Shown here: piece after piece, positions 30,384-41,816 of the stretch
Layout of the letters: each line of letters starts with the position of its first letter
How positions within the stretch are numbered: position 1 is the first letter of the stretch
From: Pascua guehoae
Lineage: Eukaryota; Basidiomycota; Tremellomycetes; Trichosporonales; Trichosporonaceae
Direction of reading: 5' to 3'
Assembly: GCA_001600415.1 (NCBI GenBank)
Contig: BCJX01000005.1
Coordinates: 357,150 to 421,149, forward strand
DNA: 64,000 nt
Made by a program: the position numbers and the translations under genes
Notes under the pieces: model-generated
What the model saw: only the letters and a program-made list of their open reading frames with translations
What the model was told of the DNA's origin: nothing
Database searches by the model: none

Positions 30384-30832
30384 GGGACAGTGGAGATGAC
30401 CTTGTAGCCATTAGAAATGATGTGGATGGCCTTGTAGCCATTAAAAATGATGTGAATGACCTTGTAGCCATTAGAAATAATGTAATGTAGATGAACGATA
30501 CCGAGTTGTAAGCCAAAAAATAAAAATTGAAAAATTAATTGAGGTGTAGTCAATGTGGTGAGTTAACGCAGTATCGTAGTTCGCTGTGCTTGCTGAGGTT
30601 CAGCCAATATACACACACACCCGCTCTTCGACCTAGCGCGTAGGGGACAGCGGAGATGACCTTGTAGCCATTAGGAATGATGTAAATGACCTCGTAGCCA
30701 TCAGAAATGATGTAAGGTAGATGGACGACACCGAGTTGGAAGCCAAAAAATAATAATAATTGAGGTGTAGTCAATGTGGTGAGTAACGCAACAGTGTGAG
30801 GTTCAGCCAATATACACACACGCTCTTCGACC
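30376..30832. repeat. Two-copy direct duplication of a gene 3' end with internal 24-bp repeats
   Basis: Unit 1 (30376-30635) starts GCGCGTAGGGGACAG, spanning the stop codon of the upstream gene. Unit 2 (30636-30832) starts with the same bases. Both end GGTTCAGCCAATATACACAC then CGCTCTTCGACC. Inside, a roughly 24-bp motif (ATGACCTTGTAGCCATTAGAA) occurs three times in unit 1 and twice in unit 2. Both share the segment AATTGAGGTGTAGTCAATGT. Confidence 0.9.
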
Positions 30833-30907
30833 CCCTTTAGATGTGCAGCAGCTGCATACTGTACTTTGCGCAACAACTCTGAGCGCACGTCTGCACCTTG
30901 CCGCCGC

Positions 30908-33848
30908 CTAGAGCTTGGCGCGCTTCTGGCCGTTGGCCAGGTACCACTCTGCGTACCAAGGGAAGATTTCGGGGTTGAGCACGCCCGCCGAGTTGATCTT
31001 TGAGAGTGGAGAGCCGTTCCTGCGGGTGGTTAGCGACTGCCTTGCTCTCTATACTTCTGGTGACGTACAGGATCTTTTTGAGGCTGGGCTCAAGCTTCTT
31101 CCCACTGGCGGTGACGGGGACAGCGGGGCACTGCACAACGACCTCGGGGACGTGGCGCCTCGAAAGACCTGTGGCGATGGCGTCCTTGATGCGCTTGACG
31201 ACGGGTGCTTGGAGGGGCTTGTCGTCGTGTGTCTTGATGAAGAGAATGACACGCTCGTTGCCCTCCGGGGTGCGCTGTCCGACGGCGATAGAGTCCTCGA
31301 TGACGTCGGCAAACTGCTTTTCGAGAATGTAGTAGAGCTCTGAAGAGCCAAAGCGGACGCCGCTGGGGTTGAGGACACCGTCTGCGCGGCCGAGGATGAT
31401 CCTGTCCAGTGTCAGCAGTGGTGGTTTGGGTTTGGACAGCTTGGTGGACAGTGGGGGGGTGGCAAAGAGGAGAAAAAAACCACTCACGTGCCCTTGGTCT
31501 CGGGATTGACCCAAATGTTGTCGTTCATGTTGAACATGGGCGGGTTGTTGTAGTCACTAAAGTACGCGTCGAGGTACCGCTTGCGTCCCGGGTCGTTGAC
31601 AAAGTAGACTGGCATATTTGGGAATGGCACACGGAACAGCATGGTGCCCTCTTCTCCAATGAGCGGTTTCCCTTCTGGGTCGGCGGCAATGACGTCCATT
31701 CCCAAGATGGGCGCCTGCAACTCGCCCTTGTAGATGGGAAGGACTGGGGTGGACTGCAACTCGCTCCCGCCAAGTTCGGTGCCGCCTGCCGCGTTGGTGA
31801 TGAAGATTTTGTTCAGCTGAGCGCAGGTGTCAGCCAAATAAACGACAGACACAGCTCCAAAGAACAAACTCACGTGCTTTTCGAAATAGTCGTACACGTC
31901 CATGGTGACGGGGGCGCCAGTGGTGTAAAACTGTTTGAGGCACGAGAGGTCGTGGCGCTCTGTGGGGCGGAAGTTCTTCTTGGCCAGCGTCTGGATGTAG
32001 CGCGGCGAGGCACCCAGCTGAGAGACGCGGTACTTTTCCACCAGGCGGAACAAGACTTCTGTTGGGTGGAACGGCGAGCCGTCGTACGCCACAACTGTGC
32101 CGCCCTGCGAGAGCCACATCATGTGCACGTTCCAGACGATCCACCCCATTGTGGAGAATTGGAGGAATGAGTCGCGGTGGTCCATGTTCCAGTGCAGCTG
32201 TTGGAATTAGGTCAGTGTCTGTGTGGTTTGGAACAAGTTGCTCAACTTACACCAAACACAATCTTTCGTCCAAAGTAGATACCAGCTCCGGGACCGTACT
32301 GCCGCGTTAACACGTCTCGGCCACACGGCAACTCTTCAGCCACTCACGATAGACTTGGGTGTGCCCGTCGTGCCCGACGAAAAGACAATCCACGCAGGGT
32401 GGTCAAACGGACCTCGCCAAAAGGGAATCTTGGCCGGCGCATTGTTGCCCATCTTCATAAACTCGCTAAACGTCCGCACCTTGACCGACGGCGCGTACCC
32501 CTGGAGTGCAGATGGAGTCGGTTCGCGGTCCTTGGCCAGGTGCCCGATGACAATGACCTGCTCGATTCCGTCGATGGCCGCGAGTTGCTTGACCACCTCG
32601 CGAGACCTCTCGGTTACACTGTGGTGCTTTCCTGCGTACCGGTACGTGTCGATCGTAAACAGAACCTTGGGCTTGACGATTGCGTACCGGTCCACGACGG
32701 CCTTGACGCCAAACTCGGCTGGGGTGGACGAGAAGAGCGCCCCGACTGGGTGTCAGCGGCAGCTACACATTAACGGTGGAATAGGGCGTGGTGCCTCGCC
32801 AGGCAGACACACACACAACAATGCGGTCCCACACAAACACCCTGTAAAGCTCCTGTGTTGTGTCCAGGGCCTACCGCCACATAATTAACCCCACCACACG
32901 CCCACACGAAGCGTCCATGACACTCCCCAGTCCAGGCCATTACTCACCCGCCAACGTTGCCAAGAAGGCAATGAGCACCTCGACACTCGTCGCAGCAAAC
33001 GCCACGACCGAGTCGCCCTCCTTGACGCCCATCTGCTTGAGGGCCTGCACTGCACGCCCGACCTCGCGGTACAGGTCGTGGTAGGTGATACGGCCAATCT
33101 CGACGGGCTCGTGTGGCTGCGACGACGCCGGGTCGGGCTCGACCGAGGCCACCATGGCGAGCTTGGTCTTGGACATGGCCGAGGGGTGGTTGAGGAGGAG
33201 GTTTTCGGCGAGGCTGCGGGCGTCAGTGCTGCCCTTCTGTGGTGCAGTCCAGGCAACGTGGGCCCTTGAGCTCTCGCGGCCCGAGTTCCGACGGTGACAA
33301 CTCATATGCGGGTTCGCCTCGTCTCCGAGCAACTACGACACTCACTTGAACTTTGCACCGGGGAACCACTTTTGCGGCTCGTTCATCGGGATGCCAGGTA
33401 CCCATGCGGGCTGGACTGTCAGTACCGCACCACCCGTCCGTGAGCTCAACGTACCCCCGGCCCCTTCTCGCCAATGATGTGAAAGTAGTCCCAGAGCTGC
33501 AGGTTAGTGGCTGCCTCTGCCTTTGCCTTGACGCCCACGCGACTGGGCGACGCACATAGTCATAGAACTGGGCAGTCTCGGAGATGGACCACTTGTGCAG
33601 GTCCCAAAAGTCTTTAAAGTCGTAGCCAAACTTCTTGTTCACGCTCTTGCGGAACACGTCGAGCTTTGGCTCCTCGTCCTGCAGTAGTCAGCAGAGTCCA
33701 ATTTCGGGTACACACAACGCACGACCCCGTGTGGGACAGTGGTGTGCACGCACCCCTTCGCTCCACTCTGCTGGCTGGTACTCACGTCGTGTGGCCGCGG
33801 GTCTCCGGGCTTCCAATACAGCTCGGGCTTGAGTCCGCGGTGTGCCAT
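30908..33848 (-). CDS. Acetoacetyl-CoA synthetase
   Basis: Eleven exons (33786-33848, 33556-33678, 33455-33496, 33346-33410, 32948-33228, 32348-32745, 32251-32298, 31874-32197, 31488-31816, 31069-31401, 30908-31019) join in frame to about 705 aa. AMP-binding motifs: SSGTTGTPKSI (about residues 314-324), YTTGAPVT, and ILGRADGVLNPSGVRFGSSE. The C-terminal lysine motif lies in the TASGKKLE block, followed by NGSPLSKINSAGVLNPE. The early LWDYFHIIGEKG and SLAENLL blocks and ALFSSTPAEFG fit acetoacetyl-CoA synthetases rather than acetyl-CoA synthetases. It activates acetoacetate to acetoacetyl-CoA with ATP in the cytosol, feeding sterol and lipid synthesis. One intron (32749-32941) is about 200 nt. 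Splicing of exon 5 at 33228 is the least certain junction. Confidence 0.92.
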
Positions 33849-34541
33849 GGTGACTGCGTATGGTGCGTATGTCGGTGTGGGTGCTGTACAACTGCAACAC
33901 AGGACAACAAAAGGTCAATAGGTAATAAACCGCACCGCGCACCCGTCGACTTTCATATGGTTGCTTTCTCCGGTGCTCGTTGCTCGTATCTCCGGCCACC
34001 TTGGAGTGCGGGTTCCCGGAATCTCGGTCATGGCCGGACCAATCCCGAATGCCGACCCCGGTCGTGCCTGGAAGGGGGGCCACAGCGGCCGTATGGAGAC
34101 CTCCGTGGCGCACTCTTGTTAATGCAGCCTCCGTCCGTATGGCCGGTATTCGGCACATGCATGCACACTACAGCAGACATGACAAAGTACCGAGCGCATG
34201 CGGAGGCCCGTCGCCGTCGCCGTTGCCGATAAGGCGCGTGCGTGGTCAACAATCTGGTGACTGACGCATGTTGTGCCTTTCCAAACAGGTTTCACCGTCA
34301 AAGTGGTGGTGACTCACCAACGCCTGTGCTCTCGAAATATCCAGCTGGGTATGTATTCGATAAAGTCGCCCCGGGGTCCCAGTCACTTGGAACTTGGTAG
34401 ACCCTCAGAACAGCCACAGAAGCAGGAAACGATTGACAGCACCTCTGAACCAGTAAACAAGCTGCAGACAACTCCATCACATACTACTACAGGTCCACTA
34501 GACATCTCACAAGTCATCTCGAGTGCCCTTCCCCGACTCGT
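33849..34541. other. Upstream region of the acetoacetyl-CoA synthetase gene
   Basis: It contains this gene's promoter and the 3' flank of the GST gene. No gene seen. Confidence 0.5.
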
Positions 34542-35989
34542 CTACTTCTTGGCCGCGGCGAGCTCTGCGTCGGCCTTTTCGATCCACTCGCCGGCCTCCT
34601 TGTAGCTCTTCTCCTCGTCCTCCTTGGACGCGCTGCGGGGTTCGCCGGGCACGCTGCGCCCGAGCTTGACGGCGGGGCGCGCCTGGATGCGCTTGACCCA
34701 GGCCGCCAGCTTGGGGAACTTGCTCACATCGACGCCCGCCCACCAGTGCGAAAACACCCAGGGGGCCACGTTAATGTCGGCAATGCTGTACTTGTCGCCG
34801 ACGAGCCACTCGCCCTTGCCCGCCGACAGGCCGTCCTCGAGGACAGAGTACAGGCGCTCCGTCTCCTCGATGTAGCGCTTGATGCCGTAGGGAATCTTGA
34901 GGGGCGCGTAGCGGTAGAAGTGGTGTGCCTGGCTGGGGGTGTTAGTTGTGAACCGGCGTGGGCTGTGTGACCCTGCAACCCTTTTCGGGGCAAAATGAGG
35001 TTGCAAGGGCATATCAAGACGTGGGTGTAGGGTGTGCGGTTCCAACCCGCCCAGGAGATCCCAATGGGAGGCAGTACTACTCCGGATCTCAACTGCCACT
35101 CACCCCTGCATGGGACCCACACCGCCGTGGGCAAAGAAGATCCAGCTCAGCGCCTTGGACCTAAGGAGGGGGTCCTTGAACCAAAACTTGAAGTCCTTGT
35201 CTTGTGGGTCAGCAAGGAACACAAAGTAACGACTCACCATAGTTCTCAACGAGCCACAGCTCAATGCTCGCGCTCTCAAACACGTTGTGGCCGCCAAAGT
35301 TGTCATCCGTGAGGGCTGGGATACGACCGTTGGGGTTGATCTTGAGAAAGTCTGGGTGCTGTCTGGTTAGCCTGGTTACGAGTGTACAGTACAGTTGTGT
35401 GAGTTGGGTATGTACCATCCCTATCCGCTGGGAATGCAGTACCCAGTCCACTGTGCGCTTACCCCCTAGGGGGCTAGCTGCACGCAGAGGTGAAGATCAA
35501 GATGACCGCATGTCACCACACCTGAGGGCAGTAGGACGTGCACAGCAGGCCAAATGTAGCCGTGCGTCCGCTCATGTCCTTCAAGGGCTCGGTCACGTCG
35601 TGGCCTGTGGACGCCGACAGACTCGTCCTCCGTCTCGCCCAACCCCCCTCATTCGACGCTGACGTCCCCTCACACCTCTCGTGACCTCTCGTCTCCACCA
35701 CCGTTTCCTTCCCCTCCATCGTCGCCATTCCTGCGCCCCATCCCCTGCCCCCCTAACAGCCTGCGTTACCCACCTTCTGCGCGTTGGACGAGATATCAAT
35801 CGCACCAACATCATAACTGAGCTCCCCCTTCGCGAGGGCGGGATACGCCGCGCGGAGCTCCTCGAGGATGATCGACACCTTGTGGCCATTGGGCGTCCCC
35901 GCGGTCCAGAGGTGGAGCTTTGCGGGGCCCTGGCCGGCGACCTGGCCAGCCGAGCTGGGGACGAGCGGCGGGGGCGCGGGGAACGACAT
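34542..35989 (-). CDS. Glutathione S-transferase (Ure2p-like)
   Basis: Four exons (35774-35989, 35238-35358, 35104-35200, 34542-34932) join in frame to 274 aa. The thioredoxin-like half begins [21 protein letters not shown], continues with [15 protein letters not shown] and ends [16 protein letters not shown]; the FESASI turn is the glutathione-binding segment. The helical C-terminal half includes [31 protein letters not shown], the N-capping GDKYSIADI box of GSTs. The first in-frame ATG is at 35989. Expected role: cytosolic glutathione conjugation or peroxide detoxification. Intron 1 (about 415 nt) is long. The frame stays open for about 63 codons upstream of the ATG and reads like a mitochondrial presequence (see findings). 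Confidence 0.92.
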
Positions 35990-37690
35990 GGCGGCTGAAG
36001 TTGTGGATAGCTGGCGGGCGTGGAACCGGAGGCGGGTGGGTGCTTGGGCTTGTGTTGGGGCTTGGAGGGCGGTAATGTTGCGTAGGGTGTAGGCTGGAAG
36101 ACGCCCTAGTGGGGCAGTGGAGGGCAGAATGGTGGGTAGATATGAGTTGGCGAGTGGAACGCAACGCGCGACGGACACTTAAGTGGACGGGGGTGGTTGT
36201 CATGGGAGGCAGGTTCGGCAACTTGGCTGCTTATGGCGTCATCGGCACGCGGCATGCGCGCGGCACGCGGCTACCCAAATGGTCCATGGTGACAAATGCT
36301 GACTACACCTGCACGCCTCCACTCGTCCACCTGCACGGCGCTGAGTAACAAGCACGATTGTATGGCGTAGAGGCATGCTCTCTAACGCGGGGTAATCATT
36401 CCCCAACTCGGGGCGGTCACACCGAGCACCACCTCGGTCATGCACTAGTCCGTACAATGAGCGCCCGCCAGGCTGGGCCCGATAAAGTTGGCGAGCATCG
36501 AGAGACCGGCGACTTATTTGAATGCCGCACTGGCATTTCTCTGCCCAGCTTGCTCTGAGATGACCACGCCGCCGGTTGGGAAGAACGTCTCATTGTGTGC
36601 GCTGGTTGGAGACATTACTGCACGTCAGCCTTTGGAACGTGCACGGCGACACCTCAATGTCACCGAGCCCAACAGTGTGTGCCCTGTCGTGTTCAAAGTT
36701 GTCACGCCTTCGTAGTCGCCCCAATCCCCCAGACTCACTCGCTTGGACGCCAAAGTGGTGACTGTGGCCCTCGTATGCCCCGACTGCTCGGTAGCGACTG
36801 ACTATGGGTGACACTAAGCTTACAAGCCACATGTTGGTCGGCAGTCTGCCAGTGCCTACGCCATGTCGAGGACAGATCCCTCACTCTGCCGCTTCTTCTT
36901 GCCTGTTTGTATTGTTGGTCACTCCCACGGTCGATATTCACAACGAGTGAGCTCGGATGGCTGGTATTGTCTTTGGCAGGGACGCAGCTTGCGGCTAGAC
37001 TGATGCCTTCTCCACACATCGACGAGGTGTCATACTCCTTGTTGGGCGCCCGGGTCGGACTGAACGAGTGTCACCAGCTGCACCATGTGATGGCGCCCCG
37101 AGGTATTGCTCGTCATATTAACTTGTCCCCAGTCATGGGTATCTCGCTCGCACTCATGAACAAGAGCTCGTACGTATGGCCAAGTGCAGCGAGTATGGTT
37201 GTTGTTGGTATTGCTGTCCTCGGGAGTTGTGTGCTCCACCTCACCACGCCAGATGTTAGGGGGACGATGCCAATATTGGCCTTCAACGCAGCGTACGTCC
37301 GCTTTCGCAATTCCACGCAACCAACCGCGTTTGCACAATTCTAAGGCTGATACCAAACGTGCTAAAGTGCAATCAGTGGTAGGTGAACTCCACATCCATG
37401 TCAGTTCTTCAGATCGGGCGCGACTGATGTATTGTCACAAGACCCTCTTCGTTCGCCAGTCCGAACCTCTCCTGCAACCGTAACATTCGGCCCTTTCTCC
37501 CCCAGCCCGCAAGCACGTCCATGACGTTCTCCACCACGGGATGCACACACACGCGCAATATCCTGTAGAAACCGGTTCAATCACATCTGCACTAGTCTCG
37601 ACTGTACAGAACAGATCCAGCCTGTGCTCTCAATGGGGGCATGCAAGCGTCGTCGCCGCAGCGCGCCGCTACACGCCCACCAGCACAAGC
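35990..37690. other. 1.7-kb gene-free region
   Basis: It holds the GST promoter and the 3' flank of RPS0. A 178-codon plus-strand frame at 36808-37344 begins with GTG, not ATG, and shows no splicing or domain signal; I do not call it a gene. Confidence 0.45.
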
Positions 37691-38563
37691 TTACCAGCCG
37701 CCGGCAGCGTCGGTGGACGAGGCGGGGGGCTCGGCGGCCCAGTCGCCAGACTGGGGCTCAGCCGACCAGTCGAGGGCCTGGTCGGTGGGCTGGGCAGCGA
37801 AGGCGGCGTCGGTCGAGGCGGCAGCGGTCCAGTCCTCAGCGACGGGGGCGGCCGACTCGGCGGCGGCAGCCTCAGCCTCGGCAGCGGCGGCCTCGGCCTT
37901 CTCCTGGGCCTCGCGCTCAATCTCCTCGGGGTCGCGGTAGAAGAAGAGGTCGGGGATGACGTCCCAGCCCGAGGGGCCGGTGGGGCCACGGGGGATGGTG
38001 CCGCGGAGGCGCATGACCTCACGGCAGAGGAGGTACCAAAGGAGACCAATCGAGTGGCGCGACTTGTTGTTGGTTGGGATGGCAATGTCAACAAACTTGA
38101 GGCTCGCGTCGGTGTCGGCGAACGCAATGACGGGAATGTTGACGTAGGCGGCCTCACGGATAGCCTGGTGGTCGACGCGGGGGTCGGTCACAATGATGAG
38201 GCGGGGCTCCTTGAACGAACGGGTGATGTAGTTGGTGAACGAACCGGGGGTGAAGCGGCCGGCAATGGCCTGGGCGCCAGTGAACTTGGCGTACTTGAGA
38301 ACGGCACGGTGGCCGTAGGGGCGGGCCGAGATGACACAGATGTCGTTGGGGTTCTCAATCGACGCAATGACACGGGCGGCAAGGACGAGCTTCTCCCAGG
38401 TCTTGCCAACGTTCAGGACGTGGATGCCGTCGGCGCGGCGCTTCCAGACGTACTGCTCCATCGACTTGTCGCAGTTCTTGGTGCCGAGGTGGGCCTGGGC
38501 AGAGAGGAGGAGCTGGATGTCCTCCTCGGTGGCGTTGAGGGCGGCGGGGAGCTTGTCGGACAT
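37691..38563 (-). CDS. RPS0: 40S ribosomal protein S0 (uS2 / SA family)
   Basis: A single-exon frame from ATG 38563 to TAA 37691-37693, 290 aa. The protein begins [20 protein letters not shown] and contains the uS2 signatures [49 protein letters not shown] and [12 protein letters not shown]. The C terminus is an Ala/Glu-rich tail ending in repeated DW motifs ([18 protein letters not shown]), as in eukaryotic SA/RPS0. It is a component of the small ribosomal subunit and is needed for late 18S processing. No intron interrupts the coding part, unlike most other genes in the window. Confidence 0.96.
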   Translation of the reverse strand: MSDKLPAALNATEEDIQLLLSAQAHLGTKNCDKSMEQYVWKRRADGIHVLNVGKTWEKLVLAARVIASIENPNDICVISARPYGHRAVLKYAKFTGAQAIAGRFTPGSFTNYITRSFKEPRLIIVTDPRVDHQAIREAAYVNIPVIAFADTDASLKFVDIAIPTNNKSRHSIGLLWYLLCREVMRLRGTIPRGPTGPSGWDVIPDLFFYRDPEEIEREAQEKAEAAAAEAEAAAAESAAPVAEDWTAAASTDAAFAAQPTDQALDWSAEPQSGDWAAEPPASSTDAAGGW

Positions 38564-41500
38564 GTTGGGCAAGTTGATGTGATTGGAGTTCGAAGACAAA
38601 GTCTTGAGCGTTTTGGGGCTTGCTTACTCGAAACAGGAACCTCGACGAAAGACAGTCTAGGTGGTCAGTTTCCTCTTCCACAGAACGAGGCAAACGCAAC
38701 ACAGCGAGGACAGCCAGCACAGCACTCGACACCCTCCCCTCCTCCCTCGCTCTCTCCAGCGCCATCCACACGCGTCTCTCCCCAATCTCCTCTTCAAGGC
38801 ACGCCCCTTCCCCAGCTCTTCCCGCCCAACCATCCCGTGCTCTCTCCCAAGCTCGCGGTCCGGGTAACCGGTTTCGTTCATCGTCGCGCGCGTGCCATCG
38901 TGTCCGTTGTCGTCGCTGCTGTCGGTCGACTTACCAAGGAACAGAACGCGGTTTGCTGCAGGCCAAGGCAAACTCTTTTGGTGGTGGTAATTGCAACCAA
39001 CTTCGAGGCCGTCTTCGTCGTCGACCACGGCGACCAGAGCCTGCGAGCAATCTGCCACGCCTATCACGTGACCTGGTGAGGCTCTACTCATTTTTATCAC
39101 CGATGGAGGCAAGGCGGTTGCTTAACTCCGACATGCTCGATTGTGACACGTGGCAATTTTTAAAAAGTCAGGGACGGGATTTTCGGTTTATAGTTGCCCT
39201 GGGGATTGGGCCCAGATTGGCTTTGATCAGCCAATGATGCCGCAGGGAAACGACGACGTCGGCGTGCCTTGGTGGAACCATCCCCACTCGGTCCTGCTAA
39301 ACATTTCTGCAGGGTCCCTTCCCTATGACGAGGGGGCCTCTGCTCCCCTCCCACGCCCTCCTGACACCCACCCGACCCGGGCGCCATCCGGGCCGAGCAA
39401 AGGGCCCACCACCGGGCAACGGCCAAGGGCGGGAGCAAACCGAGAGAGAGAGGCTGGTCGAGTTTAGTGCGAGGGGCAATCTCAGACTCGGTCGATCCGT
39501 GCCAGCAACAAGCATCATACATCACCAACAGCCTAGCAAGCCTAGCCGGGGGAAGGGCAAGGCACTAAAACGGCAGGCTCGGCAAAGCCACAGTCCCAAC
39601 GATCATCATCAACCCCGGCGGCGAGGGAGGTAGCCAGCTGCAGTTGGCTCAGGCCCCAACACCCAACACTAGCGCTTGGCGGCCCAACTCCTTCCTTGAT
39701 GCGATAATAGAGAGACCTGTGACCAACCTTTGCTTTTTGCGGGAGATATTTGGTAGCCAGGCCCCAACCCCACAACTACTGTCAGCTTCTTCTGCCAAAG
39801 CGCGCTGCTTCTCCTCTTCGGCGCTCGTTCGCTTGTTCCCAACTTGCCAATAGTTTGCCGTTGCGTCTTTTTGCCTCTGCCTCTTCTCAACCTTCCCTCG
39901 ATCTCCTCTGACCTCTGGGGGTCGTTTTTTTATTCCTTGCATCTTGCCCCTCTGGGTCTCAGAGCCAACCCCCGCTCAACCCCTTTGCCTGCCCCGCATG
40001 AATCTTGCAAGTTCGCCACTGCTTGTCCACTTTGCTATCTTGTCATTACAGGTGCTCTGTAGTCACCGTGTTGAGCAGTCAATCTGCGCCTCGGCCTCGT
40101 CACCGAGCAGTATGTATCCAGCATACCCCTCTGCCGCTTTGAAACCTGGTGGCGGATGCCAGTGCATGAAGCATGCAGCATGCAGGAGTGCAACCAGAGG
40201 GAAAAAAGTGGCTCGCGTGGCTCTGTTGGCAAATCTGAGTGCGTACGGGTTGTGCCTGACTTGGATGACAGAGGGCCAGGGACCTACCGTAGGGGTGTGC
40301 TTTGAGACTTTGCCTGGGGTCTTGTGCCGCAGTGTGGCCAGAGGACCCATAGTAGACAAGAGCTAGGCAGAGGGCTTATGGTACGTACGACATGGTTTAC
40401 CAACCTCCACCCCACACTACAAATCGCGATTTGACCCCTTTTGCGTCCCTGGGCCTTGCCCGGCTGCCTCGTTCCCCCAAACACTAGCCTTCCCACTGGC
40501 ACTGGGCCGAAGCCTCCGTTCATCCATCCCACCCAGCCAGCACCCAAGCCCATCCTGCTCCCCTACCCCCTCCCTCCCTCCCCACCCACCCCCCCGTCCT
40601 TTTACAACCAACCCCCTCCTCGTCATCAAGCACCTCTTCGCCAACCGTCGTGACCGCCCCACCAATACCGCTGCTCAGTAGAAAACGCAAGAGGCGCAAA
40701 CCAAAAGGGCGTCGCATCGATCTGACGACTACGGCCTCAGTCGTTGTCGCCGCCGTTGCTGGCGGGGAAAGCCAAACTCGCCCATTTTGCCACCCACAAA
40801 CGCACCTACCGGAAGCCACCCAACCCCCTGGCTGCCACCCACAAACGCACCCATCGCAAACATCTATCAACGCACCACTCAACACCATTGCAGCATTATT
40901 CTTCATGTCGTCCCCCATTGCGGCCGCACGGCCTCTTGTCGGTCTGCAGTAGACGTCCCAACGACAGTTTGATTCATTGCTTTCGTTTCATCGTACGTCG
41001 AGAGATTTGAACGAAAACCCGCCCACCATCGTCCCCCACCTCACCACTGGATACTGGACCTTTTCGTTCTGTCTCTTCCGGGTTTATTTTTCCTGGGTTG
41101 CTCGTGTAATCGTTCTCGTCTGGTCTTTACGCTCTTCGCTACCGGTTTTGTGGTTCCAACAAGCCACACCCCAATCCCTCAATCCTCTCCGCCACCCACG
41201 CACACTCGCCACCCGATCGATCTCATAGGGAAACCAACGGCTTTTACCGGACAAACTGTTGCACCTCGGCAATTCGCCACCACTTGGCAGTCTTTGGATC
41301 ATCAACCCCCCGTCCCCCTGCCTCGCCGTCTCACGTTGTTTGATTTCCCTCGAAGCGTCATCGCCCGATACGCGTACGCGCGTCACCCAAACCAACAAGA
41401 GCCGACCCACAGCCTCGTCGTCCGTCTTTGCTATTCCCTTTCCCTTTTGAGCTCATCATCGCCTTCCTCCTCCCCCCTTCGTCCTGGTCCATTATCACAC

Positions 41501-41816
41501 GTCGTGTGTGTGTGTGTGTGTGTCGCCCGCTCATTGCCGCCGTGTGATCCGTCCCCATACCCACCAGGATCGATAATTTCCGCCTCCTTCCTTCCTCGTC
41601 CTTTGCTCGCCACCCACCTCTTCATCTTCTCAACTGTCCCACTTTGTTTGCCACCCGGCCTGCGCACTACCTAGTCACCACCACGACCTCGTTGATCAAG
41701 TAGTAGCAGAAAGGAGCGAAGAAAACGGTCGTCATCCGAATCATAGCCATACCGACGCCACCGCACTTCTTCGCCGCCCTCCACCTTCCTCCTCGTATCC
41801 TTCCTTCTCCCTCGCC
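38564..41816. other. 3.2-kb gene-free region: RPS0 promoter and long leader of the next gene
   Basis: No supportable gene. From about 39780 to the ATG at 41817 the plus strand is dominated by pyrimidine runs, with few ATGs per kb in places, and includes a GTGTGTGT tract at 41500-41523. This suits a promoter plus a long, perhaps spliced, 5' UTR for the phosphatase gene. Confidence 0.45.
41500..41523. repeat. GT dinucleotide repeat
   Basis: Eleven to twelve uninterrupted GT units in the leader region about 300 bp before the phosphatase start codon. Confidence 0.9.

Noticed and set aside
36808..37344. 178-codon frame between GST and RPS0 with hydrophobic stretches
   Set aside because: It has no ATG start, irregular composition and no support from introns or domains.
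37541..39079. 512-codon plus-strand open frame
   Set aside because: It is antisense to RPS0 and made of Gly/Arg/Leu/Val-rich sequence mirroring the ribosomal gene's codons.
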